Shown in pieces: positions 26,494 through 35,862 of a stretch of DNA of 64,000 bases (position 1 is its first letter; each line of letters begins with the position of its first letter). The DNA is from Glaciecola sp965660625. GTDB taxonomy: Bacteria > Pseudomonadota > Gammaproteobacteria > Enterobacterales > Alteromonadaceae. Both the position numbers and the translations under genes were made by a program. The DNA lies in assembly GCA_965660625.1 (NCBI GenBank), contig CBFIAR010000006.1:90318-154317 (forward strand), given 5' to 3'. A model generated the notes under the pieces. It was not told the DNA's origin and made no database searches. It saw only the letters and a program-made list of their open reading frames with translations.

Positions 26494-27957
26494 ATGTTGT
26501 CGATATCTGCAAATCTCACCCTCTTCCGCTTGGAGCGTAAAATGCGTCGTGCAGAAAGTTATGCCGATTGGAAGCAGGCTGCCCTTGAGCACGACTCGAT
26601 TTCTGGTCTTAAAGCGTGGAAGCACAAAGAAGTATCCAATAGTTACGATTACCTAAACATTCGCAGTAGAATAGAAACGATTAGAAAATTAAGGAAAGAG
26701 AAGGATGATATTGGATTACTTTTTGCGCTCAATGAGGGTATTCACGGTAACCAGGGAGGAATGGGAAAACCTATACTTTATAAACTGGCAAAATTTGGCA
26801 CGAAACGGTTAATTGAAGAGTATGTTAGCGAAATAGTCGATGCGCTCGAACATATATCGAGCCTAGCAGAGACTAAGGATATTACGCGCAAAGACAAACT
26901 CGATTTTTTTGAACGTGCCAGTCTTTGTTTTGGCCATTCTGCTTTAATGCTTAGTGGGGCCGGCTCGCTAGGTTATTTTCATCTTGGCGTAATCAAGACT
27001 TTATTCGAACATCAGGTGCTGCCTAATGTCGTTTCTGGATCTAGCGCCGGTTCGATCTTTGCTGCCGTACTTGGTACCCATACTGATGATGAACTGCACT
27101 TTTTTTTCAACGGTGACATGCTGTTAGAGCCTTTGCAACTCAATATAGACAGCAGGCCCAAACGTTTGGTTAGGGAACGGATGGATTCAGCTTCATTGAG
27201 TTTAACATTGGAAACGGTTATTCCTGAGCTCACTTTTCAAGAGGCTTATGAGAAAACAGGCAGAATGATTAGTATTACTATTGCCCCCTTCGAAGAACAC
27301 CAAACGTCAAGACTGATGAATGCGGTAACTTCCCCTAATGTTTATGTGCGCAGTGCTGTCATGGCCTCTTGTGCAGTACCTGGCGTTTTTCCTCCCGTTA
27401 TGCTAACGGCTAAAAATGTTTATGGCGAACGTCAACCTTATTTGCCAAACCGTCTATGGATAGATGGTGCTGTAACGGATGATTTGCCAGCGAAAAGGCT
27501 GGCTAGACTGTATGGTGTTAACCATTACATTGTCAGTCAAGCAAATCCGTTGGCGCTAGCCATCCTTAAGGGGGGGCAATATATGCCACTTCCCAAAAGT
27601 GCTAAAAACATACTTCGTTTATCCTCCCATGAATTACTTAAAAGTGGTGAACAATTTAGCCGACGCTATCTGCGCAAAATCCCTGATGTTGGTAAAGTGT
27701 TCAACATGTTCTATTCCGTGTGTGCACAAGATTATAAAGGGGATGTGAATATTGTGCCTAATTTTACCTTTGTCAGTCCTGAAAAATTGCTGGGACACCT
27801 CACCTCGGATGAAATAAAAGCCTTAGTGGTAGAGGGAGAGCGTTCAACCTGGCCTGAATTAGAACAAATTAGAATTTGCTCTAATATTGGTCATAAATTA
27901 GAACAGATCATGGATCACCATGCAGACCATGATATTAAACGCTTCTACAAAAAGTGA
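26494..27957 (+). CDS. DUF3336/patatin-like acylhydrolase (triacylglycerol lipase type)
   Basis: 487 residues. The N-terminal DUF3336 part (about 1-140) is followed by a patatin domain. The oxyanion loop is SGAGSLGYFHLG, the nucleophile is S184 in G-S-S-A-G, and the dyad aspartate is D324 in WIDGAVTDD. Known: this domain order occurs in eukaryotic TGL3/4/5 lipases and bacterial homologues that hydrolyse stored triacylglycerol or phospholipid. No signal peptide or obvious transmembrane helix is present; it probably binds lipid bodies from the cytosol. With WS/DGAT and phasins upstream and an acyl-CoA synthetase downstream, mobilising stored lipid is a reasonable inference. Confidence 0.87.
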   Translation: MLSISANLTLFRLERKMRRAESYADWKQAALEHDSISGLKAWKHKEVSNSYDYLNIRSRIETIRKLRKEKDDIGLLFALNEGIHGNQGGMGKPILYKLAKFGTKRLIEEYVSEIVDALEHISSLAETKDITRKDKLDFFERASLCFGHSALMLSGAGSLGYFHLGVIKTLFEHQVLPNVVSGSSAGSIFAAVLGTHTDDELHFFFNGDMLLEPLQLNIDSRPKRLVRERMDSASLSLTLETVIPELTFQEAYEKTGRMISITIAPFEEHQTSRLMNAVTSPNVYVRSAVMASCAVPGVFPPVMLTAKNVYGERQPYLPNRLWIDGAVTDDLPAKRLARLYGVNHYIVSQANPLALAILKGGQYMPLPKSAKNILRLSSHELLKSGEQFSRRYLRKIPDVGKVFNMFYSVCAQDYKGDVNIVPNFTFVSPEKLLGHLTSDEIKALVVEGERSTWPELEQIRICSNIGHKLEQIMDHHADHDIKRFYKK

Positions 27958-28040
27958 AACGCGCCCAATCTGGACGTTCAAAGTCATTAAATCGTGTGTC
28001 AAAAATGAGAGACGAGAACTGACGGAGAATAAGAAAAACC

Positions 28041-28106
28041 CCTAACTTTAAAAACGAAGTTACCGCTAAAAAACTGACCTATGTCAAAAATAACATTAAA
28101 GTTAGG
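28041..28106. repeat. Long-spaced inverted repeat between lipase and acyl-CoA synthetase
   Basis: CCTAACTTTAA at 28041-28051 and its exact reverse complement at 28096-28106, 44 bases apart, in a 315-base gap that has no gene. Could be an operator pair or the base of a leader stem-loop for the acyl-CoA synthetase. Confidence 0.45.
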
Positions 28107-28272
28107 CTTAAGCTTACTAGCACTTGATAACACTTTACTTGCGCTCAGGACTTATCAATAAGCGATATTAGAGTGATTGCCTAAAGGGGAGTGTCTTCTT
28201 TTCATCAACATGTGAGCAAAGTAATTGTCATCGTGACGACTACACCAAGCGCCCTTATTAAGGATAACTTAC

Positions 28273-29910
28273 ATGGCATTTAAAACACCATTAGAAATGT
28301 TGTATCACTGGCAAGACAACAGCCCCAACACTGTGTTTTTGCGACAGCCTGTCGATGACGCGGTGCAGGAGTTCACGTGGCATGATACAGCAGATCAAGT
28401 TTATCGGGTAGCAGCAGGATTAATAGCACTAAATTTACCTCCGATGAGTAATATAGCGATTTTATCGAAAAACTGTGCCCAATGGTTTATGACTGATTTA
28501 GCCATCATGTTAGCGGGTCATGTATCTGTTCCTATCTACTCAACGGCAGGTGAAAAAACTATTCGATACGTGTTGGAGCATGCAAAATGTCCAGTGATTT
28601 TTGTTGGAAAGTTAGATAAAACCGACGAACAAGTGGCCGCTATTTCAGAAAGTACAGTAAAGTTGGCTTTCCCGTATCCCAATATTAAAGCAGATAAAAG
28701 TTGGCAGGAACTGCTTCAAAATGAGCCTTACACAGAAAGAGTCATACCTGACTGGAAGTCAGTGATGACCATTGTTTACACATCTGGATGCACAGGTAAT
28801 CCTAAAGGGGTAGTTCATAATTATGAATCCATTTGTTGGGCAGCGCATGGTTCATTAGACGAATTTGGGCTCGGCCCGAATGATCGTATGTTGAGTTATC
28901 TTCCTCTGGCACACATTACTGAACGAGTGTTAGTTGAGCTGGCCAGTTTTTATTCTGGAATGCGCATTGATTTTGTTGAGTCTCTGGAAACATTTTCCAG
29001 AGATATAAGAAACACCCAACCCACTTTATTTATTTCAGTCCCCAGATTATGGACACGATTTCAAATGGGCATATTGGCTAATATTCCGCAAAAGAAACTT
29101 GATTTTTTACTTCGTATTCCTATCGTGAAAACGATTGTCTCAAATAAAATTCGCAGCAAACTTGGCTTGCAAAAAGCGCGTCTATGCGCCAGCGGTTCTG
29201 CTCCTATAGCTGAAGCGACCTTGCATTGGTTTCATCGTTTAGGCATAAATATTTCTGAAGGTTGGGGGATGACCGAAAACTGTGCCTATGGTACGTGTTG
29301 TGTGCCTTTTCGACTTGATAAAATAGGCAGTATAGGGCGTGCATATAAAGGGGTTGATATTCGTATCAGTGGCGATGGGGAGATTCTGGTGAAAGGAAAG
29401 TGTAATATGAAGGAGTATTATTTAGAACCAGAAAAAACGCTTGAGGCATTCACTGATGATGGCTTTTTAAAATCCGGTGACAAGGGGGAGGTTGACGCTG
29501 ATGGTTATTTTAAAATCAGTGGACGCTTGAAGGAGATTTTTAAAACCTCGAAAGGTAAATATATTGCTCCTGTGCCGATTGAGTCAAAACTAATGGTCAA
29601 TTCAATGATTGAACAGGTCTGCGTCACCGGTGCCAAACTTAAACAACCTGTTGCTTTGGTCGTATTATCTGAAGAAGCACAAGCACAGCCGGCTGAAAAA
29701 ATTAAAAGCAGTCTTCTTGCTACTTTTGAAGAAGTTAACGCAAGCTTAGAAAGTCATGCTGTGTTGGACCACTTTGTTGTAATCAAAGATGCGTGGACGG
29801 TGGAAAATAGCTTGCTCACCCCCACGCTGAAGATTAAGCGTAACGTCCTAGAAGATAAGTATGAGGCTGTAATAAACCAAACGTATACAGAAAAAGTTGT
29901 GTATCGATGA
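28273..29910 (+). CDS. Long-chain acyl-CoA synthetase (AMP-forming)
   Basis: 545 residues of the FAA/FadD15-like long-chain branch. The P-loop is YTSGCTGNPKGVVHNY, with Cys replacing the usual Thr in TSGTTG. The rest is normal: LSYLPLAHITERV, ISEGWGMTENCAYGTC, LKSGDKGEVDADGYF, and SGRLKEIFKTSKGKYIAPVPIE, which is typical of eukaryotic-like ACSLs. AAGGATAAC precedes ATG 28273. It follows the lipase on the same strand after 315 bases and converges on HMG-CoA reductase. Activating fatty acids released from storage lipid, or supplying acyl-CoA to WS/DGAT, would fit the neighbours. Confidence 0.86.
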   Translation: MAFKTPLEMLYHWQDNSPNTVFLRQPVDDAVQEFTWHDTADQVYRVAAGLIALNLPPMSNIAILSKNCAQWFMTDLAIMLAGHVSVPIYSTAGEKTIRYVLEHAKCPVIFVGKLDKTDEQVAAISESTVKLAFPYPNIKADKSWQELLQNEPYTERVIPDWKSVMTIVYTSGCTGNPKGVVHNYESICWAAHGSLDEFGLGPNDRMLSYLPLAHITERVLVELASFYSGMRIDFVESLETFSRDIRNTQPTLFISVPRLWTRFQMGILANIPQKKLDFLLRIPIVKTIVSNKIRSKLGLQKARLCASGSAPIAEATLHWFHRLGINISEGWGMTENCAYGTCCVPFRLDKIGSIGRAYKGVDIRISGDGEILVKGKCNMKEYYLEPEKTLEAFTDDGFLKSGDKGEVDADGYFKISGRLKEIFKTSKGKYIAPVPIESKLMVNSMIEQVCVTGAKLKQPVALVVLSEEAQAQPAEKIKSSLLATFEEVNASLESHAVLDHFVVIKDAWTVENSLLTPTLKIKRNVLEDKYEAVINQTYTEKVVYR

Positions 29911-30013
29911 ATGCATAATAAAAACCACGCAAAAATCGCTATAAGTAACTTGTTAACGATTTTGATTAAGCCCTTCATCGATTATTTAGTAACGTCAAGG
30001 TTTTTTAGAAGCG

Positions 30014-31570
30014 CTAATTTCTGCCAAGTTCTTCATGCGATGTTACCCAATCTAAGGACGAAATCGCAGATGCTAAAGATATTTCGCCCGCTAGAACAAC
30101 AGAGGCCACTATTTCTGCAAATTTTAAAGCCTTGCCTGGACCATAACACTGTAACATCTCTAAACACTCTTTTTGTGTGCCCAGTCCTGTGCCGCCACCA
30201 CAAGTCGCTATGATTAACGAAGGTAACGTTATTGAAAGGTACAAATCTCCTGTATCTGTTATCTCTGAATAAATAATGCCTGCTGATGATTCCGATACGT
30301 TAGCAACATCTTGGCCGGTCGCAATAAACATCGCAGTAATGCCGTTTGCAGAGTGTAATCCCGTGTTGTTGGCACCTGCTAAGAATGCACCTACAGATGC
30401 TACTCGTTGATGTTGTGCGATTTGTTTCGGTTCCACTCGCATGATGTCAATCAGATCATCTTGTTTGATCGTGACTTCGGCTGTAACTCTCTTTCCTCGA
30501 GTATTTAGTATGTTGATAAAGGAGGATTTTTTATCGGTTGCCATATTTGATTCGAGAAAAAAGTTGTTGATACTAGGATAGTGCTCAATTATCCAACCAC
30601 AGGCAAAATAGGTAGCACGTCCAACCATGTTCTGGCCTCCCGCATCACCAGTATTAAAATTAAAGCGTAAGAAGGTGAACTTATTGGATTTGTAAGTTTC
30701 AATATTTCGCAGTTTTATGAAAGGGTCAGTTGCCTCTGCCTGTTGCCGTATTTCTGCGATATTATCTGTCACCCATAGGCCAAAATCTCTCGCTTTTCTG
30801 GCATCATCAAACACAAAAACAGGCGCACGTTGCATCGCGTCATCTACTACAGTTGCAGTTACGCCACCGGATTTATTAAGTAATTTCATGCCTCGATTAT
30901 ACGATGCTACGAGAGTACCCTCAGTAGTGGCTAGTGGAATAAGGAACTCGCCTTGAGCATGTTCACCATTCACTTTAATCGGTCCAGCTATACCAATAGG
31001 TATTTGGGCAACACCACAAAAATGCTCAATGTTTCCCCGAAGAGATTCGAGATTGATGTCGAGGTTAAACAAGTGTTTTGGTGCAGAACCTGTTATCTGT
31101 GATACATAATCTTGGCGTTTTTGCACAATATCAGGGGAAAAATCGTTTTCGGCGCTACGGGGGATTTCGTCCAAAGGCTTAATATGGGGCGATATTTTAT
31201 CTGTCAATGTGAATCGGATTTTACCGAAAGGCTTCGTTGCCAAAGTGATATCAATGTCGAATATCTTCGATGAAGACGCATTCGATTTAGGCACAAAAGT
31301 ACCATCAACAAATACCCTAATGATTGCCCCGAGTGGAAATGCCATTCCTTTTTTTTGTTCGAGAGTATGCAGAGCTATTGGTGTATCTGAATTCAGCGCA
31401 AGCATAATTTTGGATGTATCAATTTTTTGATTGTTAATGGATAAATTTAATATCTGATCAAAGTGCGCACTTTTAATCCGATTCTTGAATGAAAAGCGGA
31501 GTCCACTTTTCGTTTCTTTTAAACTGCCCAGGGTGTAAAGCTGTTTCAGCATTGAGTCTGGTATGAACAT
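30014..31570 (-). CDS. HMG-CoA reductase with extra N-terminal domain
   Basis: 518 residues. The catalytic domain spans about 145-518. Active-site residues are visible: E217 in PLATTEGTLVAS, K347/K348 in MATDKKSS, D421 in ATGQDVANVSES and a C-terminal histidine H512 in WVTSHEE. The cofactor segment is NTGDAGGQNMV. The pattern (DKK, GQD, SH near the end) is that of class I, biosynthetic-type enzymes. The first 140 residues are not part of the enzyme and carry no membrane helices; they look beta-rich (for example GLRFSFKNR, FPLGAIIRVFVDG, GKIRFTLTDKI). Making mevalonate is expected, but gammaproteobacteria mostly use the MEP route and no other mevalonate gene is in the window. Confidence 0.88.
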   Translation of the reverse strand: MFIPDSMLKQLYTLGSLKETKSGLRFSFKNRIKSAHFDQILNLSINNQKIDTSKIMLALNSDTPIALHTLEQKKGMAFPLGAIIRVFVDGTFVPKSNASSSKIFDIDITLATKPFGKIRFTLTDKISPHIKPLDEIPRSAENDFSPDIVQKRQDYVSQITGSAPKHLFNLDINLESLRGNIEHFCGVAQIPIGIAGPIKVNGEHAQGEFLIPLATTEGTLVASYNRGMKLLNKSGGVTATVVDDAMQRAPVFVFDDARKARDFGLWVTDNIAEIRQQAEATDPFIKLRNIETYKSNKFTFLRFNFNTGDAGGQNMVGRATYFACGWIIEHYPSINNFFLESNMATDKKSSFINILNTRGKRVTAEVTIKQDDLIDIMRVEPKQIAQHQRVASVGAFLAGANNTGLHSANGITAMFIATGQDVANVSESSAGIIYSEITDTGDLYLSITLPSLIIATCGGGTGLGTQKECLEMLQCYGPGKALKFAEIVASVVLAGEISLASAISSLDWVTSHEELGRN

Positions 31571-32181
31571 AGGAAACTCTTCCTAAGGAGTAGTTCGCTT
31601 AACTATCTCTCTTTTCCAACTGCATATATTGATGAAGATCAAAAATATTATCTTTTTTCGAGTCAAGCTTGTTGTTAATTTTATCTCTGTCGGAGAATGT
31701 ATTTCGATAGGGTATGGAGAAAGTGACGCTGGGTATTTATTCCATTTGCACTGGTGGTTATTTTGCTTATCCCCACTTTATCCTTAAACCGCCGTCATCT
31801 AGTACTTGCTCTACAAGAAACTGCGCAGCGCATTCGATTACCAACCCTTTCTCTGACTAAGGGCTTTCTTTTCAGGCTCTGCAACCGTATCGAATTCAAC
31901 TTTATTCTCAATCCGTTCATCTTTCATCGCCTTGCTCCGCTTACCTTCTTTCCTCCCTCTCTGGCTTAAATAATCACCACACATGGGATGTGTCGTGCTC
32001 ATGTTAGCTATCTCAGCCGCAGCATTGTTGTTTGGAATCGTTAATCCAAGAACCACAATACGGATTTGTTGACACGCAATAGGGTTGTGAAATTGTAGTA
32101 AATTCAACGACTGTTTTTCGAATAAATTAACGTTATCCTCTATTTAACGATAATGTCGAATATTAACGGAGATATTTATCG
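31571..32181. other. Gene-poor stretch between HMG-CoA reductase and topB
   Basis: 610 bases. A minus-strand frame at 31838-32107 (89 codons; a start at codon 36 would leave MSTTHPMCGDYLSQRGRKEG onward, lysine-rich) lacks a recognisable family and a clear ribosome site. It is reported only as a possible small gene or remnant. TAACGATAA at 32145-32153 and TTATCGTTA at 32176-32184 form an inverted repeat at the topB 3' end. Confidence 0.35.
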
Positions 32182-34107
32182 TTACTTAATAAGACTTTTG
32201 TTAACGTAACGTTTCTTGCGTGCTGGCTTCGAACTCTTTAAACCGGCAAACAGACTGCTATCTGAGTGCCGGCTGCTATCAATCAGTCGCGTAATTGACT
32301 CCGTTAACGGCTGCATAAAACCGTCATAGCGTAATTGTCGTTGCGCTATTTTATCTAAGTCTGCTTCCCAAGTAGCGGTCATGTCAGGGTAAGTTGTTTC
32401 GCTCGGTAAAGCGTTAATGAGCACGTTGCCTGTTTCGGTAGCACGGATTTCTTTGCCTACTTTTTGCATAAACTGACGTCTAAACAATAAATCAATAATC
32501 GAGGCTCGTGTTGCTTCCGTGCCCAACCCATCAGTCTCTTTTAATATAAGCTTAACATTGCTATCGTGAACATGACGAGAAATGCCGGTCATGGCTGCAA
32601 GTAATGTTGCTTCGGTAAAATGTTTAGGTGGCGTTGTTTGCTTTTCTAACAGCGCAGAGTCGATGCATTTCAACAAATCTCCTTTGTTTAATTGGGGCAC
32701 CATGGGGGCGTTTTTACTATCGCCGATTTTATGGTTATGGCCTTTAGTCAGGGCTAACCAGCCTAAGTCTTGACTTGACTTACCTTTGGCAATAAATACA
32801 CCGCCCGCAATATCAGTTGTCATCATTTGTTCTTGATATTTATGTGGACCGTAAAATTGCATTACATATTGGCTGGCAATAAGTTGATAAATAGTTGTTT
32901 CGTGTGCAGTAAGACGGTCGATAGTTTTACTGCGATTAGTCGGAATAATGGCATGGTGTGCATCAACTTTATTGTCATTCCAGGTTTTAGATTTTAATCT
33001 TGGGTTCGCTTTATCTACGGCAGTTGTGAAGCTTGGCACGTTTGACTTAATAGCGTCTAATACTTTCGAGGCTTGCGGGAAATGCTCATTTGGCAAATAG
33101 CGAGAGTCTGACCTAGGGTAAGTAATCAGTTGGTGTTTTTCGTACAGTGACTGACACACATCTAACACCACCTTAGGCGACAAGTTAAAACGCTTTGAAG
33201 CTTCAATTTGCAATATTGATAAGCTGTAAGGCAAGGGAGGGGGGCATTGCCTGTTCTGTAATTTGTAATCTGTTACCGAAGCGTGTTTCCCCAGGGTTTT
33301 ATTTACCACCGTTAGCGCTAATTTGCGCGACAGCACTCGACCTTCTTCGTCTTGGTATGGCTCACACGCTTTACTTGGTTGCCATTTTGCATTGAAAGTC
33401 ACTTTGTTTGCCGTTTCTAAAGTGACAACGACCTCGTAAAAGGGCTTAGATATAAAATTATCAATGTCTTGATCGCGTCTGACCACTAATCCTAAAACAG
33501 GCGTTTGAACTCGCCCAACAGAAAGTACGCCGTTATAACCACCGCGCTGTCCGAGGAGAGTGTAAGCTCGCGTTAAATTTAATCCATACAACCAGTCAGC
33601 GCGAGAGCGAGCTAAGGCTGAAATCGATAAGCCAAGAAACTCACGGTTAGTTCGCATGTTTTGTAGCGCTTTTTTTACTGCACTGGTGTTTAAATCGTTG
33701 ATTAACAAACGTCCAGTATTTTCGATGATTGATGTTTTTACACCGCAATAGGCGATAACTTCATCTACTAACAACTGACCCTCTCTGTCAGGGTCGCCAG
33801 CATTAACGAGATGAGTCGCCTTTTTTAGTAGACGTTTCACAATGGTAAGCTGCTTTTTTGTGTTCTTTTTTGGCACTAGCTGCCACTTATCGGGAACGAT
33901 AGGCAAATGCTGCAGTGACCACTTGGCATAAGCAGCATCGTATTTATCTGGCTCTGCTTGCTCTAATAGATGACCGATACACCATGTTATGCAATCGCCA
34001 TTGTCGAGTTCGATATAGCCGTCGCGTTTTTGTTGTTTGCCAGGAAAACCTGTGGCGATTGCTCGGCCTAAGCTAGGTTTTTCAGCGAGATAAACGATCA
34101 TAGGCAA
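32182..34107 (-). CDS. topB: DNA topoisomerase III
   Basis: 641 residues, close to the 653 of E. coli TopB. The Toprim domain begins at once (MIVYLAEKPSLGRAIA) and has the acidic DPDREGQLLVDE motif. The nucleophilic tyrosine is in LITYPRSDSRYLP. GLGTEATRASIIDLL is the conserved type IA motif. The C-terminus ends in a short basic tail (SSKPARKKRYVNK) without zinc fingers, as in TopB. The enzyme decatenates and relaxes negatively supercoiled DNA during replication and recombination. It could be chromosomal or part of an integrated element, but no conjugation genes are near. A start two codons downstream (MIVYL) is equally good. Confidence 0.92.
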   Translation of the reverse strand: MPMIVYLAEKPSLGRAIATGFPGKQQKRDGYIELDNGDCITWCIGHLLEQAEPDKYDAAYAKWSLQHLPIVPDKWQLVPKKNTKKQLTIVKRLLKKATHLVNAGDPDREGQLLVDEVIAYCGVKTSIIENTGRLLINDLNTSAVKKALQNMRTNREFLGLSISALARSRADWLYGLNLTRAYTLLGQRGGYNGVLSVGRVQTPVLGLVVRRDQDIDNFISKPFYEVVVTLETANKVTFNAKWQPSKACEPYQDEEGRVLSRKLALTVVNKTLGKHASVTDYKLQNRQCPPPLPYSLSILQIEASKRFNLSPKVVLDVCQSLYEKHQLITYPRSDSRYLPNEHFPQASKVLDAIKSNVPSFTTAVDKANPRLKSKTWNDNKVDAHHAIIPTNRSKTIDRLTAHETTIYQLIASQYVMQFYGPHKYQEQMMTTDIAGGVFIAKGKSSQDLGWLALTKGHNHKIGDSKNAPMVPQLNKGDLLKCIDSALLEKQTTPPKHFTEATLLAAMTGISRHVHDSNVKLILKETDGLGTEATRASIIDLLFRRQFMQKVGKEIRATETGNVLINALPSETTYPDMTATWEADLDKIAQRQLRYDGFMQPLTESITRLIDSSRHSDSSLFAGLKSSKPARKKRYVNKSLIK

Positions 34108-34158
34108 GCTACTGGATGAAAAACCAGTATTCTAGCAAGCTTTGTCGTAAAAAGTTAG

Positions 34159-34305
34159 CTAACCCAAAGGGCTGTTCACAATAAAATAGGGTTTGAGAGC
34201 TTGGTCAGTTGGTTCGCTGGTCCCGCAATCTATGACAATCAAAGCAACCAGCACAAACGCAAGGTACAGCCCATAGGTTGAAACATCTATCCGTGTGTTT
34301 TTCAT
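34159..34305 (-). CDS. Possible small membrane protein
   Basis: 48 codons from ATG 34305 (an in-frame extension to 34341 overlaps the upstream gene). One hydrophobic helix, GLYLAFVLVALIVIDCG, is followed by a polar tail. No family recognised and no strong ribosome site. It lies between topB and the binding-protein-like gene on the same strand. Confidence 0.3.
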   Translation of the reverse strand: MKNTRIDVSTYGLYLAFVLVALIVIDCGTSEPTDQALKPYFIVNSPLG

Positions 34306-34315
34306 GTCAACTGAT

Positions 34316-35110
34316 TCACAGTTTTGGGTGAAAACTCGCAAATGAAGCAGGCAAATAAGGATTCTTTAATTGAAAGGTTTGACGCTCATCCAAACCCAAG
34401 CGCTGGCTTATGTTTGGGTGATGCGCATCAAATAAACATTGATGTTTACCGTTCTCTATTGCTACCTGCAGGCCATTTTTTATTACACGGGCAAGCGCAT
34501 ATTTATCAGGATGAACGTAAAAAACAAGTGGAAGCGGATAGTAAATTAGCAAGTTCGGTTCTATTATTAACTTTTTATTTAATCCTGCTAGGCCATCAAA
34601 AATGGCCTCTACTTCATTGGCACCTAGGGCAATGTAATCAAATTTTCGAGCCAACAAACGAGTAAAAATGTCCTCTAAATGGCCTTGTTCTGACACTTTA
34701 AAGCCGTTCATTCTAAATAAGTCTGCATCAGCCCAAGTTTCAGGAATACCAATTGTCATTTCTTGCAATTGTTCAAGGCTACTAATGCCGCTAAAGCGCT
34801 CAGCGTGCTCTTTTTGAATGATAAGTAAACGATGCCCTAGAATGCCTCTACAAACTGGTATGTCTATAATTGTGGTGTGCTTGCCTAGGAACTTTTGGTT
34901 ACCAGCAACGCTTACGAGCACATCGCAATCATTAGCGAAAATATTACCTTCAACCTCAGCATCTGGATAATTATTTTCATTTACTAAAATATCGGCATCC
35001 ATCAAGCCGCCCTCACTTAAGCATAAAGAAAGCAACTGCTGTTCGTATGCACGTCTAGTTGGGGATTTATTTCCGTTCCAAAAACGGACTTGTTTTTCAT
35101 TCATTATCAT
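34316..35110 (-). CDS. Solute-binding-protein-like (PBP type 2) protein without signal peptide
   Basis: 264 residues (258 if started at the third methionine). It reads like the family of periplasmic amino-acid-binding-like proteins found in marine gammaproteobacteria. Supporting segments are DCDVLVSVAGNQ, IDIPVCRGILGHRLLII, then LEQLQEMTIGIPETWADADL (the hinge strand), RLLARKFDYIALGANEVEAI and PLPLVFYVHPDK. Neither start gives a cleavable signal sequence, which is odd for a periplasmic binder; the gene may be N-terminally truncated or the protein cytoplasmic. No ABC transporter lies next to it. Ligand unknown. Confidence 0.6.
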   Translation of the reverse strand: MIMNEKQVRFWNGNKSPTRRAYEQQLLSLCLSEGGLMDADILVNENNYPDAEVEGNIFANDCDVLVSVAGNQKFLGKHTTIIDIPVCRGILGHRLLIIQKEHAERFSGISSLEQLQEMTIGIPETWADADLFRMNGFKVSEQGHLEDIFTRLLARKFDYIALGANEVEAIFDGLAGLNKKLIIEPNLLIYYPLPLVFYVHPDKYALARVIKNGLQVAIENGKHQCLFDAHHPNISQRLGLDERQTFQLKNPYLPASFASFHPKL

Positions 35111-35291
35111 TTTTAGGCTTACCAGAAAATTATCTTGTTAATATATTCACTACGGGGTAACGCTAATTAGCACTCGTTTGATTTTTAGTTTTGCTTCTAC
35201 CCAGAATTAAAACACTTGCGTAGAGACCCAGAAAAAATGACGCTAATCTATATTAAATACAAGTAGACATCAAAATAGCAAGGTAAATAAG

Positions 35292-35699
35292 ATGGATAAA
35301 GCATTATTGAATTGGTTGTTAAATAACCGAAAAATGGTGGGGGGTGTGGCGATAGCGATGTGTATACTAGCTTGGGCTTCAGAACTCACAGATTTAGTTT
35401 ATGTTTGTCCTTATTGTAGAGCACAGCGCACAATCATCGGTATGTTGGGTTTGTCTTTGCTGCTCCCGAACCCTAGAAACTGGATCAATTTGTATATCGC
35501 AAGCACGATTGCGGCTTTTGGCTTTTTCGTTGGTGCTTTTCAACACTTCGAAGGGTGGAAAAAAATCATGTTTGGTAAGTTCGAATGGGGCGAAATTTGG
35601 TTTATTAATCCATGGCTTTTGTCCGGTTGTGCATTGTTCATAATATCAGGGCTCTTGCTGCTTATTTGGGCGCCGCTGAGCACAAGAAGAAGTTTGTAG
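35292..35699 (+). CDS. DsbB-like four-helix membrane protein with one cysteine pair
   Basis: 135 residues, four predicted helices. After helix 1 comes YVCPYCRAQRTIIGMLGLSL, with C39 and C42 placed like the CxxC of DsbB ahead of an RxxxG helix. The second DsbB cysteine pair, which lies in the second periplasmic loop and reoxidises DsbA, is missing: that loop here (KKIMFGKFEWGEIWFINPW) has no cysteine. A quinone-reducing thiol oxidase of reduced form, or a VKOR/DsbB relative with another function, is possible. AAGGTAAATAAG precedes ATG 35292. It appears to stand alone, 160 bases before a histidine kinase. Confidence 0.6.
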   Translation: MDKALLNWLLNNRKMVGGVAIAMCILAWASELTDLVYVCPYCRAQRTIIGMLGLSLLLPNPRNWINLYIASTIAAFGFFVGAFQHFEGWKKIMFGKFEWGEIWFINPWLLSGCALFIISGLLLLIWAPLSTRRSL

Positions 35700-35862
35700 T
35701 GTTGTCGAAAACTTTACTATATTTATAATATTGATGTTGCGTGGTTGCGGAAAGTATACTAAAGTTTCACGCAGAGACTGGCAGAGGTCATTCTCTGTAT
35801 TCGTGCAACGGTAAAATATTACCGATATATTAGTCTATATTCGCTCAAAGAAAGGGAGATTG

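Noticed and set aside
30014..30213. Plus-strand frame antisense to the HMG-CoA reductase end
   Set aside because: Shadow of a strongly conserved coding region.
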